Assembly (NCBI GenBank): GCA_013791785.1
Contig: VMTD01000041.1
Span: 1-59,059 of the forward strand
Direction of reading: 5' to 3'
Source of the DNA: Methanobacteriota archaeon
Lineage (GTDB): Archaea; Thermoplasmatota; Thermoplasmata; SG8-5
Length of the DNA stretch: 59,059 bases
The notes under the pieces were generated by a model that saw nothing but the letters and a program-made list of their open reading frames with translations, had not been told where the DNA came from and searched no databases. This document shows, piece by piece, positions 45,530-54,139 of this stretch. A program made the translations under genes and the position numbers. The first letter of the stretch is position 1, and each line of letters starts with the position of its first letter.

Positions 45530-45564
45530 TACGCTGACCACTTACATCTGCGCACATTACCAAT

Positions 45565-45572
45565 GTTTATAT
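45565..45572 (+). promoter_or_regulatory. TATA box of priS
   Basis: GTTTATAT, about 27 nt before ATG 45596. It lies inside the ORF-track reading frame, so the first 11 codons there are promoter. Confidence 0.6.
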
Positions 45573-45595
45573 CGGTAGGACGTTTTTCGGAAACT

Positions 45596-46831
45596 ATGGA
45601 ATCCGGAAAGCCAGTAGGGAACACCAACCCGAGGCTCGAATTCACCAAGGCCATGTTCAGGAAGTATTATTCCAAGGCCAATGTCCAGCCGCCCGGAAAG
45701 CTCATCAACAGGGAGTTCGGCGTCATCACAGAGAGGGGAGGTATGTGGCGCCACCTGGGGTTCGGAACACCGGATGAATTGCAGAACTTCCTGAAGAAGC
45801 AGGCACCGATTCATGCATATCACTCATCGGCCTACTACACCAAGCCCAACGCCCGAACGATGGATGAAAAAACATGGCTTGGCGCCGACCTGATATTCGA
45901 TCTGGATGCGGACCATATCCAGGGAAGCGAGAACATGACCATTGAGATGATGTTCGAGAAGGTCAAGGTGCAATTCAAAAAACTGGTCCACAGCTACCTG
46001 CTGGATGATTTTGGTTTTGACGAGAATGATGTCAAAATTGTCTTTTCCGGCGGAAGAGGATATCACGCTCACGTGAGCAATGAGAAAGTTCTCCGCCTGA
46101 ACAGCCATGAGAGAAGGGAAATTGTGGATTATATCACTAAACCCAGCACCAACATTGACACGCTTGTCAGGAAGGTGATTTTCAGCAACGAGAGGTTCAA
46201 GGACCATGATAACAAGAAATACATTTACCGGCTTTACCCGCGGGACACACCCGGTTGGAGAGGCAAGGTGACTGCCAGCGTCCTGGATTTCATAGACAGA
46301 ACCGAGAAAATGCCAAAAGAAAATGTCATCGACGAACTTGAGAGCCACAGAGGGATTGGTGACACGCTCGCCCTGAAAATATACAACAGCATGTACCTCG
46401 GCAAACCCGGTGACCGTGGGATCGACAAGATGCGGAGCGACCTCAACCTGGAACCCTTCGGCGAGGATTCCGTGAGGAACAGCTTCATCAACCATATCGT
46501 GAAGGAGATGACCGTCGACCTGGGCGGCGAGACTGATGAACCCGTAACGTCTGACATAAAACGCCTCATCAGGCTTCCCGGCTCTGTCCACGGGAAGACA
46601 GGCCTGGTTGTCAGGACCATGACCGTGGAGGAACTGAACGGATTTCTGCCGCTGCGGGATTCGGTTTGGCCCGGTTTTGAAAAGAGCACTGTCAAACTCA
46701 TGGGTCTGGAAGATTACGAGGTAAAACTGAAGAATACGGTGTTCAAAGTAAAGAAAGACACAGAAACCGAGGTCCCGGAATATGCCGCACTCTTTCTCTT
46801 GGGGCAAAAAAAGTGCGACATACGAATATAA
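45596..46831 (+). CDS. priS: DNA primase small (catalytic) subunit
   Basis: 411 aa from ATG 45596. Makes RNA primers for replication as the catalytic partner of PriL. Catalytic Asp pair in LIFDLDADHI (residues about 102-104), VFSGGRGYHAHVS with the third catalytic region, RLIRLPGSVHGKTGLVV near the end. The leaderless promoter places the start 11 codons after the ORF-track start. PriL is not visible in this window. The gene is followed by the AT-rich gene-free stretch. Confidence 0.95.
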   Translation: MESGKPVGNTNPRLEFTKAMFRKYYSKANVQPPGKLINREFGVITERGGMWRHLGFGTPDELQNFLKKQAPIHAYHSSAYYTKPNARTMDEKTWLGADLIFDLDADHIQGSENMTIEMMFEKVKVQFKKLVHSYLLDDFGFDENDVKIVFSGGRGYHAHVSNEKVLRLNSHERREIVDYITKPSTNIDTLVRKVIFSNERFKDHDNKKYIYRLYPRDTPGWRGKVTASVLDFIDRTEKMPKENVIDELESHRGIGDTLALKIYNSMYLGKPGDRGIDKMRSDLNLEPFGEDSVRNSFINHIVKEMTVDLGGETDEPVTSDIKRLIRLPGSVHGKTGLVVRTMTVEELNGFLPLRDSVWPGFEKSTVKLMGLEDYEVKLKNTVFKVKKDTETEVPEYAALFLLGQKKCDIRI

Positions 46832-47541
46832 GTTATTTATTACTCAAAAATCCTGCGTAAAATACGGCATGTAATGAAAATAAGACATAAAAGGTAATAA
46901 AAATTAAATAATCGTATGCACATAACATCTCGAAAAGAACTATTAGAGAAACAGACGTCGCACGTTTTAGTATATTAATATTACGTCGCATTTTCTATGT
47001 ATTGCGACAAACAAAACACAAGGATATAAACCTAACGATTTTTCGAACAAGGCATGAAAAATCCAAAAAAGAGGTAATAAAATCCATTTAATCGTAGCAC
47101 TGCATAAAGAGTCAAAATGAAATGTCAAGGAAACATCAAAAAATATCAGCAGAGGCTAGGCTCCTGCGTGGAAAAACATGGTTCTGTGAGAATATGAGCG
47201 TGAAACAGCGTATTTGAGGCAGCGCATAAAACTTAAAGATTTAAAAAATAGTCAAATAAAGTAAAATAGAGTATAATATAAGCATATTACCAATAATGAA
47301 ACAGAAAAGATTATAAAACAAGTAACAATCAAATATAATTAAACAATTAAAGTTTAAAGGACAATAAAGATACATATAAAGTTATATATAATAATACACC
47401 GAGTCATTAGAGGTATAATTATAGCTATGTCGCGCATATAATAAAACAATAAAGATAATGAGCCGATAAATAAAGCTTAAAGAGATATTTTACAAAAACG
47501 ATGTAGCAAACTATTTTTAAAGGCAACCCGATGCAACATTG
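46832..47541. other. AT-rich gene-free stretch, possible replication or regulatory region
   Basis: About 710 bp, very AT-rich with A-rich runs on the plus strand. It contains a repeated phrase AGGTAATAAAA...TTTAATCGTA (about 46890 and 47070). GTCGC-type words (ACGTCGCA at 46955 and 46983, TGCGAC at 47003, TGTCGCG at 47428) occur in both orientations against an otherwise GC-poor background. No gene seen. Placement between priS and a zinc-ribbon/HhH protein gene makes an origin worth testing. Confidence 0.5.
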
Positions 47542-48678
47542 ATGAACGAGGAAGAAAGCATACGGTGCCCAATATGCGGGACAGTAAACAAACCTGATTC
47601 TGAATCATGCACCATGTGCAAGACAAAACTGAAGAAGAAGACCGACGGCAGTCTGGGCGTAAGCTCACCCAAATCAAGGGGAAAGACGCACATAATGATA
47701 GATATAGAAGATCCCCTGACAAGGAAGAAATTGGAAGAACTTACTCTTATACCAGGTGTAACAAGAAAGAAGGCCCTGATGCTCTACCAGGCAGGTATCC
47801 ACAGCATGGAAGAATTTCTTATGAAAGCCCTGCACGGTGAGAGATTTTCTGCCAATTATTCACGAACAGTGGCCAACAAACTGCTGGTTCAATCACTGGG
47901 AGGAAAGAAGAAAGGAAGCGTAGACATTCCTTGCCCATCTTGCAAAGCGCCGAATCCGGCGAACAGTATAAAATGTAAAGTATGCAATTTTGACATAAAA
48001 GAGGATATGGATTCTGTGGACCTGGATAACCTTTCGGGCACGATATCCGAATCTGTGGGCAACATACTCACCGAGCTCAGCGAATCCGAGGATTTCGAAT
48101 CACTGCCCGAGGAACTGAAAAAACAGTTTGCCTGCCTGGTGGAATCGGACGATGTGGATTTCGACGCGGAAAAACCGAAGGACCTGGAGGCTCTGGGTAT
48201 CGACCTGGACAAGCTGGACGAGATGGCCGAGGAAAGTTCCGGGGAGGACGTTGCAGCCGATGCTCCGGAAACTGCGGAAGAGCCCCCCGCAGAAACACCG
48301 GAACCTGAAATTCAGAAGGAAAAACCGGAAACGGTAATGGCTGCCGAACCTGAGTCGGAGAAGAACGCCAATCCCGAGAAAAAGAAAAAGCAGGATAAGA
48401 TCCGCGGCATACTGCAGGACAAGTTGATAAAGTGGAGAAAAGCGGGTTATGAAATTACAGAATTGGAACAATATCTTGATGATGTCGAAGGCTTTAAAGA
48501 AAAGGCAAAAATGGTTTTGGGCAACGGAAAAGTGGTGAAACAGAGATACAAAAAACAGATAGAAATGTGGAAAGAGAAAGGATTTGATGTGTCCGAACTC
48601 GAACCGATACTAGAAACAGATGTGGATATGTTTCCAGAGAAAGCAAAAGAAATACTCAAAAAGCAAAAAAATAAGTAA
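47542..48678 (+). CDS. Zinc-ribbon/HhH protein with acidic linker (unknown)
   Basis: 378 aa from ATG 47542. Zinc ribbon 1 CPICGTVNKPDSESCTMC (residues 8-25), then a helix-hairpin-helix-like stretch LTLIPGVTRKKALMLYQAGIHSMEEFL, zinc ribbon 2 CPSCKAPNPANSIKCKVC (about 132-149), a long Glu/Pro-rich linker, and two copies of a helical motif (KWRKAGYEITELEQYLDD..., MWKEKGFDVSELEPILET...) seen in archaeal proteins of unknown role. TATA box TATTTTTAA lies about 26 nt upstream (leaderless). The gene borders the AT-rich region. Nucleic-acid binding is plausible from the HhH and zinc ribbons. Confidence 0.7.
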   Translation: MNEEESIRCPICGTVNKPDSESCTMCKTKLKKKTDGSLGVSSPKSRGKTHIMIDIEDPLTRKKLEELTLIPGVTRKKALMLYQAGIHSMEEFLMKALHGERFSANYSRTVANKLLVQSLGGKKKGSVDIPCPSCKAPNPANSIKCKVCNFDIKEDMDSVDLDNLSGTISESVGNILTELSESEDFESLPEELKKQFACLVESDDVDFDAEKPKDLEALGIDLDKLDEMAEESSGEDVAADAPETAEEPPAETPEPEIQKEKPETVMAAEPESEKNANPEKKKKQDKIRGILQDKLIKWRKAGYEITELEQYLDDVEGFKEKAKMVLGNGKVVKQRYKKQIEMWKEKGFDVSELEPILETDVDMFPEKAKEILKKQKNK

Positions 48679-48817
48679 ATATATAAATATAAAAATTATT
48701 ATTTCAATATAGAAGCATAAATATATATTACCATAGCATATAATAAAAATATAATAATTTAATTAATTTATTTAAAAATATAAATAGGGAGCATATAATT
48801 ATAGTTGAAAATAACGA
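48679..48817. other. AT-rich convergent spacer
   Basis: About 140 bp almost entirely A/T between convergent genes; long T runs on either strand could end transcription. No gene. Confidence 0.4.
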
Positions 48818-49432
48818 TTATTCCTGGGCCCTTTTCATGCCCTTTCCGATCATGTAAACCTCCGAGCTGGTTTTCCTTGAGGCTTTGGGGGAGTATCTTT
48901 TTGCAGTGGCAAATTTGTCCTTGATGCGCCCGAAAAATTCATGTGCCATGTCACCGTCAAATACCTTGATGACCATGTTACCGCCCCTGACCAGAAACAT
49001 ATCACAATAGCTCAGAGCCATCTCGGCAAGTTCTATGGACCTTGCATGATCAAATGAATAATTGCCGCTGATGTTCGGTGCCATATCCGATATGACAACG
49101 TTCGCGAACCCGTCTAGTAGTTCTCTTTTAACCTGCGACTTCACCGCCACTGACCTGGCGTCGCCCTTGATAGTTACCACACCGCTTATCGGATCCAGCG
49201 GTTTGATGTCCAAAGCGATTACACGGCCTTTCTCACCAACCAATTCGGAAGCGACCTGTGACCAACCGCCCGGGTTGGCACCCAAATCGATGACAGTGTC
49301 ACCGTTCCGGAATATGCTGAAGCGCTCATCTATCTGCATGAGCTTGTAGGCCGCCCTGCTGCGATAATTCTCATCCTTGGCCAATCTGTAATAGTAATCC
49401 TTCTTTCGGTCAGAGACCCAATTTTTTGACAT
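48818..49432 (-). CDS. rlmE: 23S rRNA 2'-O-methyltransferase RlmE (FtsJ)
   Basis: 204 aa. Methylates a ribose in 23S rRNA with SAM. N-terminal YYRLAKDENYRSRAAYKLMQID, SAM site VIDLGANPGGWSQVASE, ALDIKPL, catalytic Asp in VISDMAPNISG, and late Lys in NMVIKVFDGD: the K-D-K-E set of FtsJ. It follows the 196-aa gene by 6 nt, so the two form an operon divergent from nrdD. Confidence 0.95.
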   Translation of the reverse strand: MSKNWVSDRKKDYYYRLAKDENYRSRAAYKLMQIDERFSIFRNGDTVIDLGANPGGWSQVASELVGEKGRVIALDIKPLDPISGVVTIKGDARSVAVKSQVKRELLDGFANVVISDMAPNISGNYSFDHARSIELAEMALSYCDMFLVRGGNMVIKVFDGDMAHEFFGRIKDKFATAKRYSPKASRKTSSEVYMIGKGMKRAQE

Positions 49433-49438
49433 GTTCGC

Positions 49439-50029
49439 TCACACCAGCTTTGTCTGTTTTGTATCAACGGCGAGATTGCCGGCCCTGAACTTTCGCAATA
49501 TTGCCATTTGCAATATCATATCAAATTCCTTATCATAATTTGCTTCTCGGACTGTGAACGCAGGCTCTTTCATTGCCAGGCGAAATCCCCTCTTGGCCAA
49601 CATTTTCTTGAGTTCAAGCCTTTCCTCATTGGGTATCTTGACCGCAAAAATCTCCGGGTCGCCGTCAAATCCTGCCCTGAGCATCTCGCTCTGGAAGACC
49701 GGGCGCTTGAACAACTTCTGGAAAAAATACAGGATTACTTCCGGTTTCCTGTCATGGGGGAGAACATCCAGCTCATCACATATATCCTTAACAGTCCCGT
49801 AAATATCCTTGTCCGACATGGTGGATATGGAATACACTTTTGAAGGCGGAAACTCTCTTGATGTGAGCAAGCCCATCTCCTCCATTGCCTTGAGATATCC
49901 TGTGAGAACTAACCTGTGAACCTTCTGCCCGCTTTCCGTCAAAGCTCTGTGAAGCGTACTAATTGATTTGTCGCCGATTTCCAATTCCTGGAATATCTTT
50001 GTCTTGAAAGTATCATCTGGAATGAACAT
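49439..50029 (-). CDS. Putative archaeal winged-helix-like regulator (unknown)
   Basis: 196 aa. The N-terminus reads like a winged helix (IGDKSISTLHRALTESGQKVHRLVLTGYLKAMEEMGLLTSREFPPSKVY). The C-terminal half is alpha/beta with no family I recognise. GGGTGAAAT precedes the ATG. An inverted pair of 10-bp boxes (ACTTGGTAAC ... GTTACCAAGT) lies in the 300 bp shared with nrdD. A regulator of itself and of nrdD is a reasonable guess. Upstream of rlmE in the same operon. Confidence 0.65.
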   Translation of the reverse strand: MFIPDDTFKTKIFQELEIGDKSISTLHRALTESGQKVHRLVLTGYLKAMEEMGLLTSREFPPSKVYSISTMSDKDIYGTVKDICDELDVLPHDRKPEVILYFFQKLFKRPVFQSEMLRAGFDGDPEIFAVKIPNEERLELKKMLAKRGFRLAMKEPAFTVREANYDKEFDMILQMAILRKFRAGNLAVDTKQTKLV

Positions 50030-50039
50030 ATTTCACCCG

Positions 50040-50096
50040 ACTTGGTAACAAACCTGGTAATAAATAACCTTTTCGGTGCTTTCTCTGTTACCAAGT
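50040..50096. promoter_or_regulatory. Inverted-repeat operator candidate between regulator and nrdD
   Basis: ACTTGGTAAC (50040-50049), ACCTGGTAAT (50052-50061) in direct phase 12 bp apart, and GTTACCAAGT (50087-50096), the exact inverse of the first. Three like boxes in 57 bp, next to the start of a putative DNA-binding protein. Confidence 0.6.
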
Positions 50097-50335
50097 TTAG
50101 TTCAAAAATCTCTTTAAACTACATGAGAATATGCAGGGTTCCCGAAAAATAATGCCTAGCCGGGATGTATAGAGGGATGTGAGCATGGGAATGCGTATCG
50201 TCACATGCCAGTATGTTTTGGCAAAGGTGCAGAAGTGGGTGCGGGAGCATACGCGGGCTTTGTGAACATGTCTGGCATAGCCTGCTCAATACACATAACA
50301 GATATGATAGTATATCAAAAAAGGAAGGGAAACGG
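50097..50335. other. Leader region of nrdD
   Basis: 240 bp before the nrdD ATG. A TATA-like GATAGTATATC lies near 50304-50316 and AAGGAAGGGA near 50321-50330 precedes the ATG. Codons 1-41 of the ORF-track version read through this region and are rejected. Confidence 0.5.
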
Positions 50336-52447
50336 ATGAAACCGGTCCAACTGAAGGAAAACAGCAAACAAGCAACCCCCGGAACGGGAACTCCGGAATC
50401 CACAGAGTTATCCCTGTTCGTGAGAACATCGGACGAGGATATTAAGGAATGGGACAAGCAGAGAATCCAGGACGCCCTGGTCCGCGAGACAAACATCAGC
50501 GAGGATGCCGCTGCCATCGTGGCCAGGGAGGTAGAGAGGATGATACTGAACCTGGAAATAGATTATGTTACCGCACCCCTGATTCGGGAACTCACCAACG
50601 CCAAGCTGGTGGAATACGGGCTTGCCAGGATCAGGAAACAGCACACCCGCCTGGGTGTTCCCCTTTACGACGCAAGAGAGATAATAATCAACCCCAACAA
50701 GGAGAACGCCAATGTGCCCCACGGCCCGGAGGCCACCAATCTTACGTTAGCCGAGAACATCAAGAAGGAATTCGCACTTATCGAGGTGTTCGACGAATCC
50801 ATCGCAGATGCCCACATGAGAGGAATGATACATCTTCACGATTTGGGAATGATAGACCGCCCGTACTGCGGCGGCCAGTCAATTGAATATGTTAAAAAAT
50901 TCGGGCTGAACCTCCCGAACGCCATTTCCATAGCCAAACCCGCGAAGCATGCGGACGTTTTAATCGAACATGTGGTCAAGTTCTCTGCGGCACTTCAGGG
51001 CCACTTTGCCGGCGCCATCGGATGGGACGCATTCAACCTGTTCCTGGCACCGTACCTGGAGAAGACGAACGACAAACAGATGAAGCAGCTTGCGCAAATC
51101 CTGATTTACGAGTTCGCCCAGCAAGCCGTTGCGCGGGGCGGCCAGTCAATTTTTAGCGATCTCAATCTGTACTGGGAGGTTCCCAAGCACTTCATGGATG
51201 TACCGGCAATCGGCCCGGGCGGCAAGGAGACGGGACAAACGTACAAGGATTATCTCCCTGAAGCGCAGAGGTTCGTTGATGCGCTGTTCGATGTATACAT
51301 GGACGGCGACGCCCTTGGAAGGCCGTTCTTCTTCCCGAAGCCGAACGTCCACATGACAGAGAAGTTCTTCGATTCCGAAGGCCATGAAGAATTCCTCGAA
51401 AAGATTTGCAAGGTAGCTTCGGAGAAGGGAAACACCTACTTCGTTTTCGACAGAGGCGATACCGCAAAGATAAGCGAGTGCTGCCGTCTGACATTCAAGC
51501 TGGACAACAGGGATCTGGAAGATGCCAAAACGCCATGGAAGATGAGATATTCCGCAATGCAAAACGTCACAGTGAACCTGCCCAGGATTGCCTACGAAGC
51601 GAATCTCAACGATGACATAATGAAAGATATTATCACCGACAGAATACAACTTGCCGCGAAGGCCCACCTGCAGAAGAAAGTGTTCATATCCAAACTACTC
51701 AAGATGGGGAAGTACGGCCCGTTATCCCTGCTGGCAATGGAGCTTGACGGTGAACCGTATTACCGCCTGGAGAGGGCAAGTTTCCTCATAGGAATGCTCG
51801 GCCTGAATGAGATGGTGCAATATCACACCGGCGAACAGCTCCACGAGTCCAAGGACGCGAACATGTTTGGCCTGAAGATAATAGCTCACATGAACAAGGA
51901 GGCGGAGCGCATCGGCAATGAACTGGGAATCAAGATGCCGCTGGAGCAAACGCCGGCAGAATCAACGGCCTACAGAATGGCGAAGCTGGACATGAAACAT
52001 TTCCCCATGCAGGCGCCCACCGTGATTAAGGGAAACAAGAGCGCCGGAGAGCTGTATTACACAAATTCGACTTACGTCAATGTTTCCGCGGAGATCAACC
52101 CCATAGACAAGGTGAAAATGGAAGGCCAGTACCACCCGTTAATCGAGGCGGGAGCGCTCACCCATGTCTGGCTCGGAGAAAGTAAACCCTCGCCCGAGTC
52201 ACTGGCCAACTTCGTGAAGAAGACAATGCGCAACACCCAGAACGCGCAAATTGCTTTCAGCCCGGAATTCACTTCCTGCCTGGACTGCGGGAAGACCTAC
52301 AGAGGTTTAACGGGAACATGCCAGAAATGCGGCTCCGAGAACACCGAGGGCATTACCCGTGTAACAGGTTTCTTCTCCAAGATAAGTTCCTGGAACAAGG
52401 GCAAAATAGGCGAGTTGAAAGACAGACACAGAGTAGAAATAAAATAA
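50336..52447 (+). CDS. nrdD: Anaerobic (class III) ribonucleoside-triphosphate reductase
   Basis: 703 aa from ATG 50336. Reduces ribonucleotides to deoxyribonucleotides without oxygen using a glycyl radical. The first about 95 residues resemble an ATP-cone regulator (EWDKQRIQDALVRETNISEDAAAIVAREVE). Family motifs follow: TLAENIKKEFALIEVFDESIADAHMRGMIHLHDLGMIDRPYCGGQS and VARGGQSIFSDLN; the C-terminal zinc site CLDCGKTYRGLTGTCQKCGS; and the radical Gly in ITRVTGFFSK. The activase NrdG is not in this window. The start is set by AAGGAAGGGA upstream. Possibly controlled by the dyad at 50040-50096. Confidence 0.95.
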   Translation: MKPVQLKENSKQATPGTGTPESTELSLFVRTSDEDIKEWDKQRIQDALVRETNISEDAAAIVAREVERMILNLEIDYVTAPLIRELTNAKLVEYGLARIRKQHTRLGVPLYDAREIIINPNKENANVPHGPEATNLTLAENIKKEFALIEVFDESIADAHMRGMIHLHDLGMIDRPYCGGQSIEYVKKFGLNLPNAISIAKPAKHADVLIEHVVKFSAALQGHFAGAIGWDAFNLFLAPYLEKTNDKQMKQLAQILIYEFAQQAVARGGQSIFSDLNLYWEVPKHFMDVPAIGPGGKETGQTYKDYLPEAQRFVDALFDVYMDGDALGRPFFFPKPNVHMTEKFFDSEGHEEFLEKICKVASEKGNTYFVFDRGDTAKISECCRLTFKLDNRDLEDAKTPWKMRYSAMQNVTVNLPRIAYEANLNDDIMKDIITDRIQLAAKAHLQKKVFISKLLKMGKYGPLSLLAMELDGEPYYRLERASFLIGMLGLNEMVQYHTGEQLHESKDANMFGLKIIAHMNKEAERIGNELGIKMPLEQTPAESTAYRMAKLDMKHFPMQAPTVIKGNKSAGELYYTNSTYVNVSAEINPIDKVKMEGQYHPLIEAGALTHVWLGESKPSPESLANFVKKTMRNTQNAQIAFSPEFTSCLDCGKTYRGLTGTCQKCGSENTEGITRVTGFFSKISSWNKGKIGELKDRHRVEIK

Positions 52448-52493
52448 TGGAGACAAGTATCACGATTACTCCCCCTTTTATTTTTTTATAATT

Positions 52494-52531
52494 TGCCAGC
52501 GTGAGCTAGGCAAATATCAAAAAATATGGGG
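52494..52531 (+). repeat. 38-bp direct repeat, copy 1
   Basis: TGCCAGCGTGAGCTAGGC then AAATATCAAAAAATATGGGG. GCCAGC-GTGA-GCTAGGC folds as a stem with a GNRA-type GTGA loop and one bulge. Identical copy at 52743-52780. Confidence 0.75.
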
Positions 52532-52575
52532 GAGTTATGGGTTATCGACCCAGTGAAATTTATGAGGTCGAACAT

Positions 52576-52674
52576 CCCTGCCCTCACAGGCAGGGCTTTA
52601 AGGGATTTATGCAATTGGTTTTGTCAATCGTATCCAGAATGTTTTCAAGACCCCGCCCTCACAGGCGGGGCATG
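52576..52674 (-). repeat. P-family hairpin element, copy P-E
   Basis: CCCTGCCCTCACAGGCAGGG, then CTTTAAGGGATTTATGCAA, a variable middle, CCAGAATGTTTTCAAG, CCCCGCCCTCACAGGCGGGG and CATG. Lies between the two 38-bp direct repeats. Confidence 0.75.
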
Positions 52675-52742
52675 CTCGCGATTTGCCGGCGGCCCTGTCG
52701 GCAAATGAATTGATGTTGGGGGGAGTCCTGAGGAAGGGGCTC

Positions 52743-52780
52743 TGCCAGCGTGAGCTAGGCAAATATCAAAAAATATGGGG
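52743..52780 (+). repeat. 38-bp direct repeat, copy 2
   Basis: Exact copy of 52494-52531. Confidence 0.75.
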
Positions 52781-52829
52781 AAGGAATCGACTATCAATTT
52801 CAAACTGCCGAATACCTCTCCAAAAAATG

Positions 52830-52839
52830 TTTAAATATA
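52830..52839 (+). promoter_or_regulatory. TATA box of pgk
   Basis: TTTAAATATA about 24 nt before ATG 52858; leaderless arrangement. Confidence 0.6.
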
Positions 52840-52857
52840 GCAGCGATATGTCATCCG

Positions 52858-54102
52858 ATGGCAGATAATCCGTTCTACACGCTGGACGATTTCGATTTCG
52901 ACGGCAAGACAGTGCTTCTCAGATTGGACATCAACTCGCCCATTGATCCCACCACCATGAATATACTGGACGACACCCGGATACGGGCGGTGTTGCCCAC
53001 CATACAGGACCTCGGGAATGCCAAAATTGTTATTCTGGCCCACCAGAGCAAACCCGGCAAGAGCGATTTCACCCCCCTAAAAGAGCACGGGAAGATACTG
53101 GCCAATCTACTGGGGAGGAAAGTTACCTATGTTGATTCTTTGTTCGACACCAGGGCCCTGGACACCATAAAGGCCATGAAACCGTGGGAGATTATTCTTC
53201 TGGAGAACACCAGATTTTATTCCGAGGACGTCGCTCTCAAGGACAAGAAGCCGGATATCCAGGCCAGGAGCCATATCGTTCAGAGGCTGAGTTCTGTCGC
53301 GGATTATTACGTGTGCGAGGCATTCGCAGCGGCCCACAGGTCCCAGCCCACGCTCATCGGTTTTGCGGAGGTAATGCCTGCAATCGCGGGACGTCTCATG
53401 GAATCCGAACTCTGTACCTTGGGAAAACTCCTCACTAAAGACGATGGATTAACAGCGATACTCGGCGGGACAAAGGTGGATGATTCCCTCAACGTTCTCA
53501 AGTACATGCTGGAGAACAATATGCTGGCGCAAGCACTCACAGGCGGCCTCGTTGCGAATCTTTTTCTGAAAGCGGAGGGATACGACCTGGGGAAGGCCAG
53601 CGAGGATTTCATGGAAAAGGAGATTCCAGAACTCGCCAAGATGCTGGAAGAGGCCAGGGCGCTCATGGACCGATATCCGGACAAGATCCAGGTGCCAGTG
53701 GACCTGGGCCTCAACAATAACGGTGAGAGACTCAGGCTCAGCATTGACGAGCTTCCGGCGGAATTCCCCATACACGACATAGGCCTGGAAACCACTGTCG
53801 ATTACATTGACGAGATAATGAGCGCCGAGAGATGCATGCTCAACGGCCCAATGGGCGTTTTCGAGCTGGACGAGTTCGATTTCGGGACATTGCACGTGCT
53901 GAAGGCTATGACAGAGTCCGAATGCTTCAGCGTGGTTGGCGGGGGCCATACCGCTGCTGCCGTGGAGAAATTCGGCCTGAGGAGCCAGATGGACCATGTC
54001 AGTACCGGCGGAGGCGCGCTTATCAACTTCCTCACTGGAAAGGAATTACCTGTTGTCGAGGCACTGAAGAGGTCGAAGGCCAGATGCGAGAAAAACGGTT
54101 AG
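52858..54102 (+). CDS. pgk: Phosphoglycerate kinase
   Basis: 414 aa. Interconverts 3-phosphoglycerate and 1,3-bisphosphoglycerate with ATP. LLRLDINSPID (start strand), ILAHQSKPGKSDFT, LLENTRFYSED, AHRSQPTLIGF, ILGGTKVDDSLNVL, LNGPMGVFELDEFDFGT and VVGGGHTAAAVEKFG (nucleotide site) are all in order; VSTGGGALINFLTGKELPVVEAL closes. Archaeal-type length. Complements the gluconeogenic operon at 13.8-16.5 kb. Confidence 0.95.
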   Translation: MADNPFYTLDDFDFDGKTVLLRLDINSPIDPTTMNILDDTRIRAVLPTIQDLGNAKIVILAHQSKPGKSDFTPLKEHGKILANLLGRKVTYVDSLFDTRALDTIKAMKPWEIILLENTRFYSEDVALKDKKPDIQARSHIVQRLSSVADYYVCEAFAAAHRSQPTLIGFAEVMPAIAGRLMESELCTLGKLLTKDDGLTAILGGTKVDDSLNVLKYMLENNMLAQALTGGLVANLFLKAEGYDLGKASEDFMEKEIPELAKMLEEARALMDRYPDKIQVPVDLGLNNNGERLRLSIDELPAEFPIHDIGLETTVDYIDEIMSAERCMLNGPMGVFELDEFDFGTLHVLKAMTESECFSVVGGGHTAAAVEKFGLRSQMDHVSTGGGALINFLTGKELPVVEALKRSKARCEKNG

Positions 54103-54115
54103 ATTTTAACGAGTA

Positions 54116-54128
54116 GGTATAAATATCC
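54116..54128 (+). promoter_or_regulatory. Orphan TATA box after pgk
   Basis: GGTATAAATATCC, a strong archaeal-type TATA, with no ORF following. It precedes the candidate RNA at 54140. Confidence 0.5.
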
Positions 54129-54139
54129 TGGACTTCGAA

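Larger units (their letters stand above)
52448..52857. other. Intergenic region with 38-bp direct repeats and P-E
   Basis: No gene. Holds two identical 38-bp repeats (52494-52531 and 52743-52780), P-E between them, a GATTTGCCGGCGGC / GTCGGCAAATG palindrome, and the pgk promoter. Confidence 0.65.

Noticed and set aside
45824-46807. 327-aa ORF antisense to priS
   Set aside because: Lies wholly opposite a confident primase gene and shows no domain; a shadow of its codon pattern.
50213-50335. N-terminal 41-residue extension of NrdD in the ORF track
   Set aside because: Not part of the family; a purine-rich ribosome site directly precedes the ATG at 50336.
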